Assembly (NCBI GenBank): GCA_016714745.1
Contig: JADKCG010000008.1
Location: forward strand, 1-64,000
Length of the DNA stretch: 64,000 bases
Origin: Elusimicrobiota bacterium
GTDB taxonomy: Bacteria; Elusimicrobiota; Elusimicrobia; FEN-1173
Reading direction: 5' to 3'
The notes under the pieces were generated by a model. It was not told the origin of the DNA and searched no databases. It worked only from the letters and a program-made list of their open reading frames with translations. This document shows positions 8,194 to 16,222 of this stretch, one piece after another. Every line of letters starts with the position of its first letter. Position 1 is the first letter of the stretch. A program made the position numbers and the translations under genes.

Positions 8194-8607
8194 ATGGGGG
8201 CGACTGAAGAAAAATCTGAGGGGCTGATCACTGGCATCAATGTAACGCCGTTGGTGGACGTGGTGTTGGTGCTTCTCATTATTTTTATGGCCACGGCACC
8301 GTTAATTGCCAAACGGGCGCTGACCGTTAATGTTCCGCGCGCGGCGACGGGCGAACGGGCATCGGCGGCACTTCAAGTCACTCTCACGGCCGATCGCAAA
8401 ATCCTGTTGGAAAAATCGGTATTTGAAATGGCCGGTTTGTCGCAAGAACTGAAGGTTCGACTTAAGTGGGAGCCGGAGCTTCGCCTGACCTTGGCGGCGG
8501 AGGAAGGGTTGCCCTACGGGGCCGTGGTGGAACTGTTGGACACAATTCGTGCCGCCGGTGTCAAACGGGTAGCGCTGGAAGTGCGTCCCCAAGCACCCGC
8601 GCGATAA
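8194..8607 (+). CDS. exbD: ExbD/TolR biopolymer-transport protein
   Basis: 137 residues. The N-terminus ITGINVTPLVDVVLVLLIIFM is the diagnostic ExbD/TolR membrane helix, including the aspartate (PLVDVVLVL) that carries protons. A periplasmic domain of about 90 residues follows. It works with the ExbB-like protein upstream and the TonB-like protein 14 nt downstream. Confidence 0.88.
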   Translation: MGATEEKSEGLITGINVTPLVDVVLVLLIIFMATAPLIAKRALTVNVPRAATGERASAALQVTLTADRKILLEKSVFEMAGLSQELKVRLKWEPELRLTLAAEEGLPYGAVVELLDTIRAAGVKRVALEVRPQAPAR

Positions 8608-8621
8608 GAGGGGTATTTGAC

Positions 8622-9377
8622 ATGGAACCATTGCGCCGAGCACCGCCGTTTCGGCTCGGGTTAGAAATTTCCATCCTGGTCCATGGGGCATTATTTTTGA
8701 CGCTGACCCACCGACCGGGGGGGCTTGATTTTACCCCTTCTTGGGCTCGCCCCGACGCCATGGAGGTGGACCTCACCCGGCCCTTCCGCCTCACCTCAGA
8801 CCCTAAAAAAGCCTTCCGGGCCACCCTTTCCGGCACCGGTGCACCCCGGGTGGAAAATCCAACCCCCGAACCCTTTAAGCTCGGCGGCGGGATTGCCGCG
8901 AAAGGCACGGATTGGACGCTTCCCACGCCCGTCACCAAAATTTTGGAAACCCCCACCGATTTTGGAAACCCTCTATCGAAATCCACCGGCCCCTCCACGG
9001 GAACGGGAACGGTTGAAGGAGAAAGCAAAGGATTGGGCGGGCTGGGAACCGGGGGGGAGGGCGAAGTGGATTGGGTGTATTTGACCGAACGGCCTCGGCT
9101 CTTAAACCGCGAGGAACTGGCCCGGAACATTCGGCGTTTCTATCCGGAGGCGGAACGGTCGGCGGGGCGGGAAGGCCGGGTGGTCTCCCATGTCCATTTG
9201 AATAAGAACGGGGACGTTTCTGGGGTGGACATCGGGACCTCGGCGGGCCCGCTTTTCGACGAAGCGGCGAAGAAGATCCTTTCCCTCGCGCGTTTTTCCC
9301 CGGCGCGGGCCGGTGAGCGCACCGTCGCGGTAAAAATGGCTGTTCCCATCGAATTTTCCCTGACATCGGAGGAGTAA
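8622..9377 (+). CDS. tonB: TonB-family energy transducer
   Basis: 251 residues from ATG 8622. One N-terminal membrane segment (LGLEISILVHGALFLTL), then a long proline/glycine/threonine-rich periplasmic linker (residues 40-155), and a C-terminal TonB domain: FYPEAERSAGREGRVVSHVH, AAKKILSLARFSPA, VAVKMAVPIEFSL. It would span the periplasm and pass energy from ExbB/ExbD to an outer-membrane transporter. Its TAA stop is the first element of a structured repeat described separately. Confidence 0.85.
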   Translation: MEPLRRAPPFRLGLEISILVHGALFLTLTHRPGGLDFTPSWARPDAMEVDLTRPFRLTSDPKKAFRATLSGTGAPRVENPTPEPFKLGGGIAAKGTDWTLPTPVTKILETPTDFGNPLSKSTGPSTGTGTVEGESKGLGGLGTGGEGEVDWVYLTERPRLLNREELARNIRRFYPEAERSAGREGRVVSHVHLNKNGDVSGVDIGTSAGPLFDEAAKKILSLARFSPARAGERTVAVKMAVPIEFSLTSEE

Positions 9378-9484
9378 CCGGGATTCCCCGGTTGGAACAG
9401 GGCACCCGTTAACAGGGTCCGGAACAGAATTTTTTCGCCCTCCCATTCGCAAAGGCTCGGTCATTTGAAATTTGCAGGGTAACG
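9375..9484 (+). repeat. Stop-codon-anchored structured repeat, copy 1 (after tonB)
   Basis: About 110 nt beginning with the TAA of tonB. Visible helices: outer pairing CCGGGA with TCCGG, two inner stem-loops (CCC...GGG around GTTGG and ACCC/GGGT around GTTAACA), then six T, then a conserved tail containing GCCCTCCCA and AAAGGCTCGG. It aligns over its whole length with the copy at 48471-48579 on the other strand. It could act as a transcription terminator or a 3'-end RNA element. Confidence 0.6.
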
Positions 9485-9498
9485 CCGTCGGACTTTGG

Positions 9499-9504
9499 TA
9501 TAAT
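9499..9504 (+). promoter_or_regulatory. Possible -10 box for the parAB group
   Basis: TATAAT preceded by TTTGG lies 10 nt upstream of ATG 9515. No good -35 lies at 16-18 nt (a TTGCAG is 21 nt away), and the leader would be only a few nt long. Confidence 0.3.
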
Positions 9505-9514
9505 CCGGATCGCC

Positions 9515-9817
9515 ATGTCCCACTCCGCTTTCGATGTGATGTGTCCGCATTGCCATGCGGCCCTCACCATCAGCCCCGAGGCACGGGCGGTGGTCGGCCA
9601 TAAAGAGCCCCTTAAGCCTAAACCCGTGGGGGACATGGACGAGGCGGTTCAACTGCTGAAGAAAGACCCGGAACGACGGGAAACTCTGTTCACCCAATCG
9701 GTGGAATCGGAAAAAATGAAAGCCGACCGTCTTAAAAAATCATTTGATGATCTTCTCCGTCGTGCGAAATCGGAGCCCGAAACCTCTCGCCCTGTCCGCG
9801 ACATGGATTTAGACTAA
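9515..9817 (+). CDS. Small acidic/basic protein with one Cys pair
   Basis: 100 residues. An N-terminal CPHCHAAL motif looks like half of a zinc knuckle; the rest is charged and helical (EAVQLLKKDPERRETLF, KADRLKKSFDDLLRRAKSE). It resembles proteins that begin with a vestigial zinc-ribbon domain, but I do not recognise the family. The stop overlaps the parA start (TAATG), so the two are probably expressed together. Confidence 0.5.
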   Translation: MSHSAFDVMCPHCHAALTISPEARAVVGHKEPLKPKPVGDMDEAVQLLKKDPERRETLFTQSVESEKMKADRLKKSFDDLLRRAKSEPETSRPVRDMDLD

Positions 9818-10626
9818 TGGCCCGCGTTATTTCCATCGCGAACCAAAAGGGCGGCGTGGGGAAAACCACCACGGCGATTAACTTGGCGGCCTCTTTGGCC
9901 CATCTCGGGCAGGAAACTCTGGTTATTGATATGGACGCTCAGGCCAACCTCACGTCAGGACTGGGGCTCCAGCGGGACGGGTTAAACAAGCACATTCTTC
10001 ATGTGCTCCTGGAAGGCGTTCCGCTCGAAGAAATTTTAAAAGAGAGCGGGGTGGAATGGTTGGATGTGGCGCCGTCCCACATGGACCTCTATGGGGCAGA
10101 GTTGGAACTCGTGAACATGGAAAATCGCGAAAACCGATTGCAAACGGCGCTCAAAAAATTCCATAAAGTGTACAAATATATCTTTATCGATTGTCCGCCG
10201 GCCTTGAACCTTTTGACCATCAACGCTCTGGTGGCCTCTGACGCTGTCCTTATTCCCATGCCGTGTGAATACTACGCGTTGGAAGGTCTCTCCATGCTTG
10301 TGAATACCATCGATCGCGTCCGGGCCGGGTTGAACCCGCGGTTGGAACTTGAGGGAGTGTTGGTGACGATGTTTGATGGCCGGGCCACGCTCACCCAGCA
10401 GGTCTACGCGGAGATCAAGAAATTTTTTGGCACCAAATTGTATGGCACCGTCATCCCCCGCAACGTCCGGTTGGCGGAGGCTCCGAGTCATGGCCTTCCG
10501 GCGTTGGTCTATGATCGACACTCGTCGGGCGCGTCGGCCTATTTGACTTTGGCCCGAGAATTTTTGGAACGGCGGGGAGAACTGCCGCGCCTTCCCATTG
10601 CGGAACCCGAGTCGGCGGCTGTTTAG
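9817..10626 (+). CDS. parA: ParA/Soj chromosome-partition ATPase
   Basis: 269 residues. The deviant Walker A motif KGGVGKTTTAINLAASLA is at residues 10-27, DMDAQANLTSGLG follows, and Walker B is in YIFIDCPPALNLLT. These are the hallmarks of ParA/Soj/MinD-type ATPases. With ParB it would move and position replication origins. parB begins 136 nt downstream on the same strand. No canonical parS site is apparent in the window by eye. Confidence 0.93.
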   Translation: MARVISIANQKGGVGKTTTAINLAASLAHLGQETLVIDMDAQANLTSGLGLQRDGLNKHILHVLLEGVPLEEILKESGVEWLDVAPSHMDLYGAELELVNMENRENRLQTALKKFHKVYKYIFIDCPPALNLLTINALVASDAVLIPMPCEYYALEGLSMLVNTIDRVRAGLNPRLELEGVLVTMFDGRATLTQQVYAEIKKFFGTKLYGTVIPRNVRLAEAPSHGLPALVYDRHSSGASAYLTLAREFLERRGELPRLPIAEPESAAV

Positions 10627-10762
10627 ATCGTGTTTTTGACGTTTTTGGAATGGAGAGTTGATCGGGTGGGCGGGCCTGTTTATCGACGGCGATCTCTCCG
10701 CGGTGAGCCGGGGGAACGACCGTTGCCCCGATCTCACGGCGGTGGCGTTAAAGGAGAAGGGT

Positions 10763-11644
10763 ATGGCGCATAAAGCGTTGGGACGCGGGTTGGAGGCTTT
10801 GTTGAAACCGGTGGCGGGAAACAACTCGCCGTCGGCGGAAGGGTCCATTGCGAAAATCCCGGTGGATAAAATTCGCGCCAACCGATATCAGCCCCGCGTT
10901 CGGTTTACCCCGGATTCTTTGCAGGAGTTGGCCGACTCCATTCAAATCCATGGGTTGGCCCAGCCGCTCCTCGTGGCGCCCTCAGCGGTGCCGGGGGAAT
11001 ATGAATTGGTGGCGGGCGAGCGTCGCTTGCGCGCGTCTCGGATGGCGGGGTTGGTGGATGTCCCTTGTGTCGTGCGGGCCGTGACCGAACGGGAACGCCA
11101 TGAACTTTCGCTTGTGGAGAACCTTCAACGGGAAGATTTAAACGCCATCGAAGAGGCGGAATCTATCAAAAAGCTCATGGACGAGGCCGGGATGACCCAA
11201 GAAGAGACGGCCAAACGCCTCGGAAAAAGTCGTTCGGCCGTGGCCAATAAGGTTCGGCTCTTGGAACTTCCCCAAATGATTCGGAACGCGCTGATTGAAG
11301 ATCTTTTGAGCGAAGGTCACGCGCGGGCCCTGTTGGGGGTGGCCGATCGTGCGCAACAAGAAGAGCTCGGCAAGCGGGTGGTACAGGAAAGGTTGACGGT
11401 TCGGGAAGTGGAATCTCTGGTGGGCGCTTTGGTCAACACCCCTCCCGCTGTCCGCGGAAAAGCCGAAAAGAAAAAAGATTCGGATGTGCGTCACATCGAG
11501 GAAGACCTTCAACGGATTTTGGGTCGGCGGGTGGTGATCAACGCGCGCGGAAAAACGCGGGGCTGGATCCGATTGGATTTTTATTCGATTGACGATTTAG
11601 ACGTCATCGTTCAACAAATGAAATCCCTTCGGTCGCACAAGTGA
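10763..11644 (+). CDS. parB: ParB/Spo0J partition protein
   Basis: 293 residues from ATG 10763, which has AAGGAG upstream. The N-terminus KALGRGLEALL is typical of chromosomal ParB. The CTPase/ParB box is seen in NRYQPRVRF and ELVAGERRLRASRMAG (GERR motif), ENLQREDLNAIEEAE follows, and a central HTH (MTQEETAKRLGKSRSAVANK) binds parS. The C-terminal dimerisation domain ends RLDFYSIDDLDVIVQQM. It pairs with parA upstream; the gene end overlaps the next start (GTGA). Confidence 0.93.
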   Translation: MAHKALGRGLEALLKPVAGNNSPSAEGSIAKIPVDKIRANRYQPRVRFTPDSLQELADSIQIHGLAQPLLVAPSAVPGEYELVAGERRLRASRMAGLVDVPCVVRAVTERERHELSLVENLQREDLNAIEEAESIKKLMDEAGMTQEETAKRLGKSRSAVANKVRLLELPQMIRNALIEDLLSEGHARALLGVADRAQQEELGKRVVQERLTVREVESLVGALVNTPPAVRGKAEKKKDSDVRHIEEDLQRILGRRVVINARGKTRGWIRLDFYSIDDLDVIVQQMKSLRSHK

Positions 11645-12717
11645 CCCACGGACGTTTGTCGGTTTTTTCAGCCTTGATTTTTCTGGGCGGATGTGTGACG
11701 GTTCCCCCTGCAGGACCGGCGAGGGGGGGGGCCGTTGCCACGCCCCTCTCCCTTGATAAAAAAGTGTCCCCGGCTCAGGTGGACCATCCCGCATCGCCCC
11801 CCCCCGTGTATCTCTCTGCTCGCCCCTGCCTGAACGATTATCAATTTTTGGCGGATGGCGGCGAGACGTTTGGGTTTTCGGTGGGGTATAGCCGAAGCTG
11901 GATTGTGCGTTTGCCTCCTGTTCCGGCCGGGCCCTGGGTTCGCGCGTATGTCGGGGCCAAACTGGGCGCCATGAAAACAGAACGGAAACCGGGTCGTCCG
12001 GATTGGGACCGGCGGGTGGTGCCGGGCGAAATTTTCGCGGCGGTGGCTCAAGACATTCCCCTTCCCCAAAGCCGACGCATTTCTCTGGCGCGCACGGAGG
12101 AGATCCCCTTGGCGAGCGATCCCCGGCAACCTCTGGAGGGAGTGGGTGAAGCCCGCTGGTTTTGGACGGAAATCCCGCTCGCGTTTTTGTCGACCACGAC
12201 CCCGAACCTGGTGGCTCTTTATTCCCCCTCCGCCCCTCTGAAAGGGGAAGAGCGATCGCCGATTCTTTCGGGAGCCCGGGCCGAGGGGCCCCCCATCGCT
12301 TGGTGGCGGGATAAGGCCGAAGGGGGGCCTCCTCACAACAGCACGGAAGCGTTTCAGTTTCCCGCCGTGTCGTATACCCCGGCGGTGGCGATTAAATTGG
12401 TGCCGGCTCGGACCGAGCGGCCCGCGGTGACTTTGCGTGTGTTTGCCGATCCGTCTGTGAAGGGCAAAAATTATATTTGTTCGGCGGCGGTGGAAGGAAC
12501 CGACATTGATTCGGCTTGGGTGGAGATGTCCGTGGACGGGCGTTCCTGGACGCGATGGGGGCGGCCTGTCCGGGGGGCACCCTACGTTTTTTCGGTTTCT
12601 CGTGAAGCCCTTCCCCGTGGTCCCTTACAGCTTCGCGTCGCGGCTCGGGACATTTGGGAAAACGCGGGGTTCAGCCCGGCGGTGGCGGTTCCTCTCAAAA
12701 AAGGAGACAAACCATGA
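11641..12717 (+). CDS. Predicted lipoprotein, unknown function
   Basis: 358 residues, GTG start overlapping the parB stop. The N-terminus SVFSALIFLGGCVTVPP carries a clean lipobox (LGGC), so the protein is likely lipid-anchored. A proline-rich linker (residues 20-60) precedes a beta-rich region with several Trp-centred strands. The C-terminal 110 residues (SAWVEMSVDGRSWTRWG, LQLRVAARDIWENAG) read like an immunoglobulin- or fibronectin-type fold. No family recognised. A small second lipoprotein overlaps its end. Confidence 0.6.
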   Translation: MTHGRLSVFSALIFLGGCVTVPPAGPARGGAVATPLSLDKKVSPAQVDHPASPPPVYLSARPCLNDYQFLADGGETFGFSVGYSRSWIVRLPPVPAGPWVRAYVGAKLGAMKTERKPGRPDWDRRVVPGEIFAAVAQDIPLPQSRRISLARTEEIPLASDPRQPLEGVGEARWFWTEIPLAFLSTTTPNLVALYSPSAPLKGEERSPILSGARAEGPPIAWWRDKAEGGPPHNSTEAFQFPAVSYTPAVAIKLVPARTERPAVTLRVFADPSVKGKNYICSAAVEGTDIDSAWVEMSVDGRSWTRWGRPVRGAPYVFSVSREALPRGPLQLRVAARDIWENAGFSPAVAVPLKKGDKP

Positions 12718-12929
12718 GGTTCATCGGTGGTCTTTTGTTGTTGGTGGGGATGTTCTCCGGATGCAAGAAAGACACCTCGCCGGAAGTTCGCGCGGACAAT
12801 ACGGCCACGCGCTACGCCGCGGGGCTTGTGAGGGACACGGAGAAAGCCAAAATGTCCACGGAGAAAGCCAATCAGGCCATTGCATCGACCCAAGCGGAAG
12901 TCGACAAAATGGCCCAGGAAGTGCAATAA
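12714..12929 (+). CDS. Small lipoprotein
   Basis: 71 residues from ATG 12714, with AAAAAAGGAG upstream and an ATGA overlap with the preceding gene. The signal sequence LLLLVGMFSGC is a lipobox. The mature part is short, helical and heptad-like (EKAKMSTEKANQAIASTQAE), recalling small envelope coiled-coil lipoproteins. It may be translationally coupled to the larger lipoprotein. Function unknown. Confidence 0.65.
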   Translation: MRFIGGLLLLVGMFSGCKKDTSPEVRADNTATRYAAGLVRDTEKAKMSTEKANQAIASTQAEVDKMAQEVQ

Positions 12930-12932
12930 CCC

Positions 12933-14033
12933 ATGCGGGTGTTGCATGTGACCGAAAGTCGAAGCTGGTCAGGCGGCACGGTTCAGCTGTGGAACCTGTG
13001 CGTGGGGTTGGTCCGTCGGGGTCACGCGGCCGCGTTGTTTTGCCCACCGGAAAGTGAAATCCTTCGTCACGTCCCCGGCACCAAGGTCGACGTCACGCTC
13101 TGTCCCATGCGGGAAGATTACGATTTGCCGGCGGCCTGGCGTTTGGCCCAGGCCCTTCGTCGGTTTAAACCCCACGTGGTCCACGCCCACCATCCCCGAG
13201 CCCACGCCCTCGCATTGCTGGCCGGCCTTTTTACCTCGGTTCCCGACCTGGTCGTTTCCCGGCGGGTTTCTTTCCGCCTCAAAAAGTGGAATCTTTTTAG
13301 CCAATGGAAATACCGCTCAAGTAAAATCCGGACCTTTGTGGCTGTTTCTGAAGACATTCGCCGCGTGCTGATCGAAGGCGGCGTCTCGCCGGAAAAAGTG
13401 ACGGTGATCCACAGCGGGGTCGACCTCCAACGGTTCGCCCCACGTCCGGCCGCGGACGAGCTCCGCCGGGATCTTCGACTTCCGTCGGACCGGCCCGTGG
13501 TGGGGAACCTGACCCATTACAGTTGGTGGAAAGGCCAGACAATTTTTTTAGACGCCATCAAGATCCTTTTGGACGAGGGCGTCTCCGCTCATTTTTTGCT
13601 GGCGGGAAAAGAAACAGACGGCGCGGAGGCCCAAAAAAAAGTCCAAGCGTTGGGCATTGGCACCCACGTGACTCTGGCGGGGTTTCGGACCGATATCCCC
13701 GAAGTGCTGTCCCTTTTGCGTGTGAGCGTTTTGTCCTCTTTGGCGGGAGAAGGGTTTTCGGGCGTTCTGCGCGAGGCCATGTGCATGGGAGTCCCCGTTG
13801 TGGCGACGGACGTGGGGGGAAACTCAGAACTTGTCAAAGACGGCAAAACCGGTTACTTGGTTCCGCCGGGCGATGCGCGAGCCCTGGCGAGGGGCATTCA
13901 GAAAATTTTGGCCGATCCGGCCCAGGCGCAAAACATGGCGCTCTCCGCGCGTGAAAATGTGACGGCCCACTATTCCTTGGACAATATGGTGGATAAAACC
14001 ATCGAGCTTTACGAACGGATCATCGCTCGGTAA
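12933..14033 (+). CDS. Glycosyltransferase, GT4 family (GT-B fold)
   Basis: 366 residues. The N-terminal domain begins MRVLHVTESRSWSGGTVQLW, a glycine-rich acceptor-side loop, and contains VHAHHPRAHALALLAG. The C-terminal donor-binding domain has VIHSGVDLQRF, VGNLTHYSWWKGQ, and the EX7E signature in GEGFSGVLREAMCMGVPVVA. These are GT4 hallmarks, so it should transfer a sugar from a nucleotide donor, probably to lipopolysaccharide or another envelope glycan. The exact substrate cannot be read. It starts 3 nt after the small lipoprotein and overlaps the next gene by 1 nt. Confidence 0.85.
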   Translation: MRVLHVTESRSWSGGTVQLWNLCVGLVRRGHAAALFCPPESEILRHVPGTKVDVTLCPMREDYDLPAAWRLAQALRRFKPHVVHAHHPRAHALALLAGLFTSVPDLVVSRRVSFRLKKWNLFSQWKYRSSKIRTFVAVSEDIRRVLIEGGVSPEKVTVIHSGVDLQRFAPRPAADELRRDLRLPSDRPVVGNLTHYSWWKGQTIFLDAIKILLDEGVSAHFLLAGKETDGAEAQKKVQALGIGTHVTLAGFRTDIPEVLSLLRVSVLSSLAGEGFSGVLREAMCMGVPVVATDVGGNSELVKDGKTGYLVPPGDARALARGIQKILADPAQAQNMALSARENVTAHYSLDNMVDKTIELYERIIAR

Positions 14034-14863
14034 TGTTCCGCCCGTCCGCGTCCCTTCTTTTCTTGTCGGCCTTTATATTCCTTCCTTTCTTACGGGCCGG
14101 GGAGCTGACGTTCATGGTTCTTCCCCAAGCACGAGTTGAATATGAGGGAACAGGCTACCGCGAGGTTCCCAGTGGATGGGAACTGAAAGTGAAACCCTGG
14201 ACGCCGGCGGGGGGGATCCGTTGGCGAACGGATTTTTCCTCCACCCTGGGATTTCAAGTTCAATATTGGATGAACCGTCCCGCCTATGCCATTGAGTTTG
14301 GAAACAGCGCGGGAGAATCGAGCGCTCAAGAGGGACAAATGCGGTTGGCTCTCCAATCGCTCTGGGTGGATTTGCGCCGGCCGCTGGCCGGGTCTCCCGT
14401 CGAAGCGGTGTTCGGGGTGAATGGGCTTTATCAAACGATTGACCAAAAAGACATGGTCTATCATGGGAAGCCGGAGGCCGGGTCGTCCAGCGAAACCCAA
14501 ACGGGCTTGGGCGCGCATATCGGAATTCACGCAAAGGGAGGGAGACGCCCCCGGGGCCAAGGCCCGGCGTTGTTTTGGGATGGGGAATTGCTGATCGGAC
14601 ACTATTTCGTGACGCACAACACCTTGACTTCGGAAGACGGGTCCATCCATCAAGGGGGGTATACCTATAACGGTCGTCTGGAAGGCGGACTCGCTTGGCC
14701 GCGCTGGCGGCTTTCCCTTGGATATACCCGTCAGATGTATGAGATTTTCGTGCCGGGAGGCCGTCGGTTTACCCCCGGTGCTTCCGAGAGCGCCACCGCC
14801 AGCCTTCCCATTAACAAGACCGATATTTTTGGGACTTTCCTGGCCTTGGGTTGGACCTACTGA
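14033..14863 (+). CDS. Outer-membrane beta-barrel-like protein (first of a pair)
   Basis: 276 residues with a signal peptide (LLFLSAFIFLPFLRAGE). The mature protein is dominated by alternating polar and aromatic residues with glycines (LGFQVQYWMNRPAYAIEFG, RLEGGLAWPRWRLSLGYTRQ) and ends GTFLALGWTY, an aromatic C-terminus as in outer-membrane barrels. It shares layout with the next gene, including a PLAGSPVEA / PLEGWPVEA motif, so the pair likely arose by duplication. No transporter class can be named. Confidence 0.55.
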   Translation: MFRPSASLLFLSAFIFLPFLRAGELTFMVLPQARVEYEGTGYREVPSGWELKVKPWTPAGGIRWRTDFSSTLGFQVQYWMNRPAYAIEFGNSAGESSAQEGQMRLALQSLWVDLRRPLAGSPVEAVFGVNGLYQTIDQKDMVYHGKPEAGSSSETQTGLGAHIGIHAKGGRRPRGQGPALFWDGELLIGHYFVTHNTLTSEDGSIHQGGYTYNGRLEGGLAWPRWRLSLGYTRQMYEIFVPGGRRFTPGASESATASLPINKTDIFGTFLALGWTY

Positions 14864-14864
14864 G

Positions 14865-15677
14865 ATGAGACGGTTCCTTCTGATGGGGGTCATCGTTTTT
14901 CTGGCGTTGGGGGCCACCGCCAGTGAGTTTTCCATCACGGTAGCGCCCGGGGCGCACCTGTCTTATCGGGGGGAGGGGAAGATCCTGCCCCAGGGGTATG
15001 TGAACCGTTTCGATGGAAACACGGCGCCCCTCTATCGGTTGGAATGGATGCAGGACGCCCGTCCCGAGGGTTTTTGGGGAATAGGACTTTGGCACACCGG
15101 CGTTTTTGGCGGGGGGACGTATGGGAAGGAAACTCTTCCCGATGTGACGACGGGGGGGACCTACCAGAGCAATGACTTAAACGTGGGGTTCACGAACCTG
15201 TTCGTGACCTATCACCGGCCCCTGGAAGGCTGGCCCGTGGAAGCCCAATTTCATCTCTCTGTCGTGCGTGAAATCTTCAAACGGAAAGCGTTTGTCGTGA
15301 CGGGCACTTCCGCCGGCGGGGTGGACGACGTCAATGAGCTTTCTGCCGAGGGAATTGGGTTTGGATTGGCGGGGACACACGGGCGGCGTTTGTATTTCCG
15401 TTGGCAAACCGCCGCCCATTACTATGTCCAACTGTTTGACGCCGAAACCGATGCTTCCGCCGGGTCTATTTTCCAGGGGGAGGCCGGTGTTGGATATCGA
15501 ATCACGCCGAAACTAGCGTTGGAATTTGGCGGGCTTTGGCAGGATTGGTTTATCCTGGGCCAGGGCAATCGTCGTCTCCACCTGGAGAACACGGACGGCG
15601 CCGTGATCTCCTATAACCGCAATCAAACAGTTCTCAGCGGCCTGTTTTTCCGTCTAGAAACCCGGTTCGGGAAGTAG
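14865..15677 (+). CDS. Outer-membrane beta-barrel-like protein (second of a pair)
   Basis: 270 residues from ATG 14865, one base after the stop of its paralogue. Signal peptide MGVIVFLALGATAS. The mature part has beta-strand periodicity (TNLFVTYHRPLEGWPVEAQF, AGVGYRITPKLALEFGGLW) and ends LSGLFFRLETRFGK. Because the strands alternate with charged turns, a small barrel of 8-12 strands is plausible. It converges with the minus-strand motility genes; no terminator is obvious in the 29-nt gap. Confidence 0.55.
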   Translation: MRRFLLMGVIVFLALGATASEFSITVAPGAHLSYRGEGKILPQGYVNRFDGNTAPLYRLEWMQDARPEGFWGIGLWHTGVFGGGTYGKETLPDVTTGGTYQSNDLNVGFTNLFVTYHRPLEGWPVEAQFHLSVVREIFKRKAFVVTGTSAGGVDDVNELSAEGIGFGLAGTHGRRLYFRWQTAAHYYVQLFDAETDASAGSIFQGEAGVGYRITPKLALEFGGLWQDWFILGQGNRRLHLENTDGAVISYNRNQTVLSGLFFRLETRFGK

Positions 15678-15706
15678 GGGGGGGTGGCCGTCGCGTTCCT
15701 GTGATC

Positions 15707-16222
15707 TTATTCTTGGGCGAGCCTTTGGCGGTTGAGGAGGTAGCGCACCAGGTGATCCATCTGGTCTTGGGCCAGGTGAACGAAATCGAAAGCGCCGTTG
15801 CCCTTCGAGCGGCCCAACACCAATATTTCATCTTCGGTATGCGGAGGAAGAATAAAGCGGATCTCGGCCCATTCTCCTTCGGGCGGGAAAATTTCACCTG
15901 GAAGCGGGGGCAGGAGACAATTTTCTGTCCCCAACGTCAACGCGCGCGTCGGGAGCGGCGGCGTATCCGCGCGATCAAGTTTGATCAGGAGTTTGTCAAT
16001 TTTATCTTCGATCTCATTTAATCGGCGCACGAGGGGCCCCATTTCTTCCGAGACATTCATGTGGCCTTCGGGGCGAACCGTCCAGGCTCGGCTCACCGCC
16101 TGATCCATAATCTGAGAGCGAACGCAGTCGGCTTCTTCCTGTTTAAGAACCCGCCAATGAAATGGCAAATGTCCGGAGACGTGCAAATGGCCGGACCCCG
16201 GCGCGGGATCAAGCGGTTTCAT
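15707..16222 (-). CDS. Possible atypical PilZ (c-di-GMP receptor) protein
   Basis: 171 residues; ATG overlaps the motB stop as ATGA. A helical N-terminal part (VRRLNEIEDKIDKLLIKLDR) is followed by a beta-rich domain (AEIRFILPPHTEDEILVLG) and a final helix DQMDHLVRYLLNRQRLAQE. That order, especially the last helix, resembles the atypical tPilZ domain. The classical RxxxR and DxSxxG motifs are not evident, so c-di-GMP binding is uncertain. Its place as third gene of the motAB operon suggests a motor brake or adaptor similar in role to YcgR. Confidence 0.45.
   Translation of the reverse strand: MKPLDPAPGSGHLHVSGHLPFHWRVLKQEEADCVRSQIMDQAVSRAWTVRPEGHMNVSEEMGPLVRRLNEIEDKIDKLLIKLDRADTPPLPTRALTLGTENCLLPPLPGEIFPPEGEWAEIRFILPPHTEDEILVLGRSKGNGAFDFVHLAQDQMDHLVRYLLNRQRLAQE

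Noticed and set aside
9375..9484. The stop-anchored repeat as a c-di-GMP (GEMM) or cobalamin riboswitch
   Set aside because: GGTAGCCCGG-like text recalls the GEMM 3' end, but the conserved 5' core of either class is absent.
9472..9504. TTGCAG and TATAAT as a full promoter for parAB
   Set aside because: Spacer of 21 nt is too long; only the -10 is kept at low confidence.
10036..10881. Long open frame antisense to parA and parB
   Set aside because: Shadow frame of GC-rich coding sequence without homology or ribosome-binding site.
9817..11644. parS site near parAB
   Set aside because: I looked for a TGTTTCACGTGAAACA-like palindrome and saw none; no claim is made about the origin.
14090..14938. 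Long minus-strand open frame opposite the barrel-like gene
   Set aside because: The plus-strand frame has a signal peptide, coupling to its neighbours and barrel features; the antisense frame has none.
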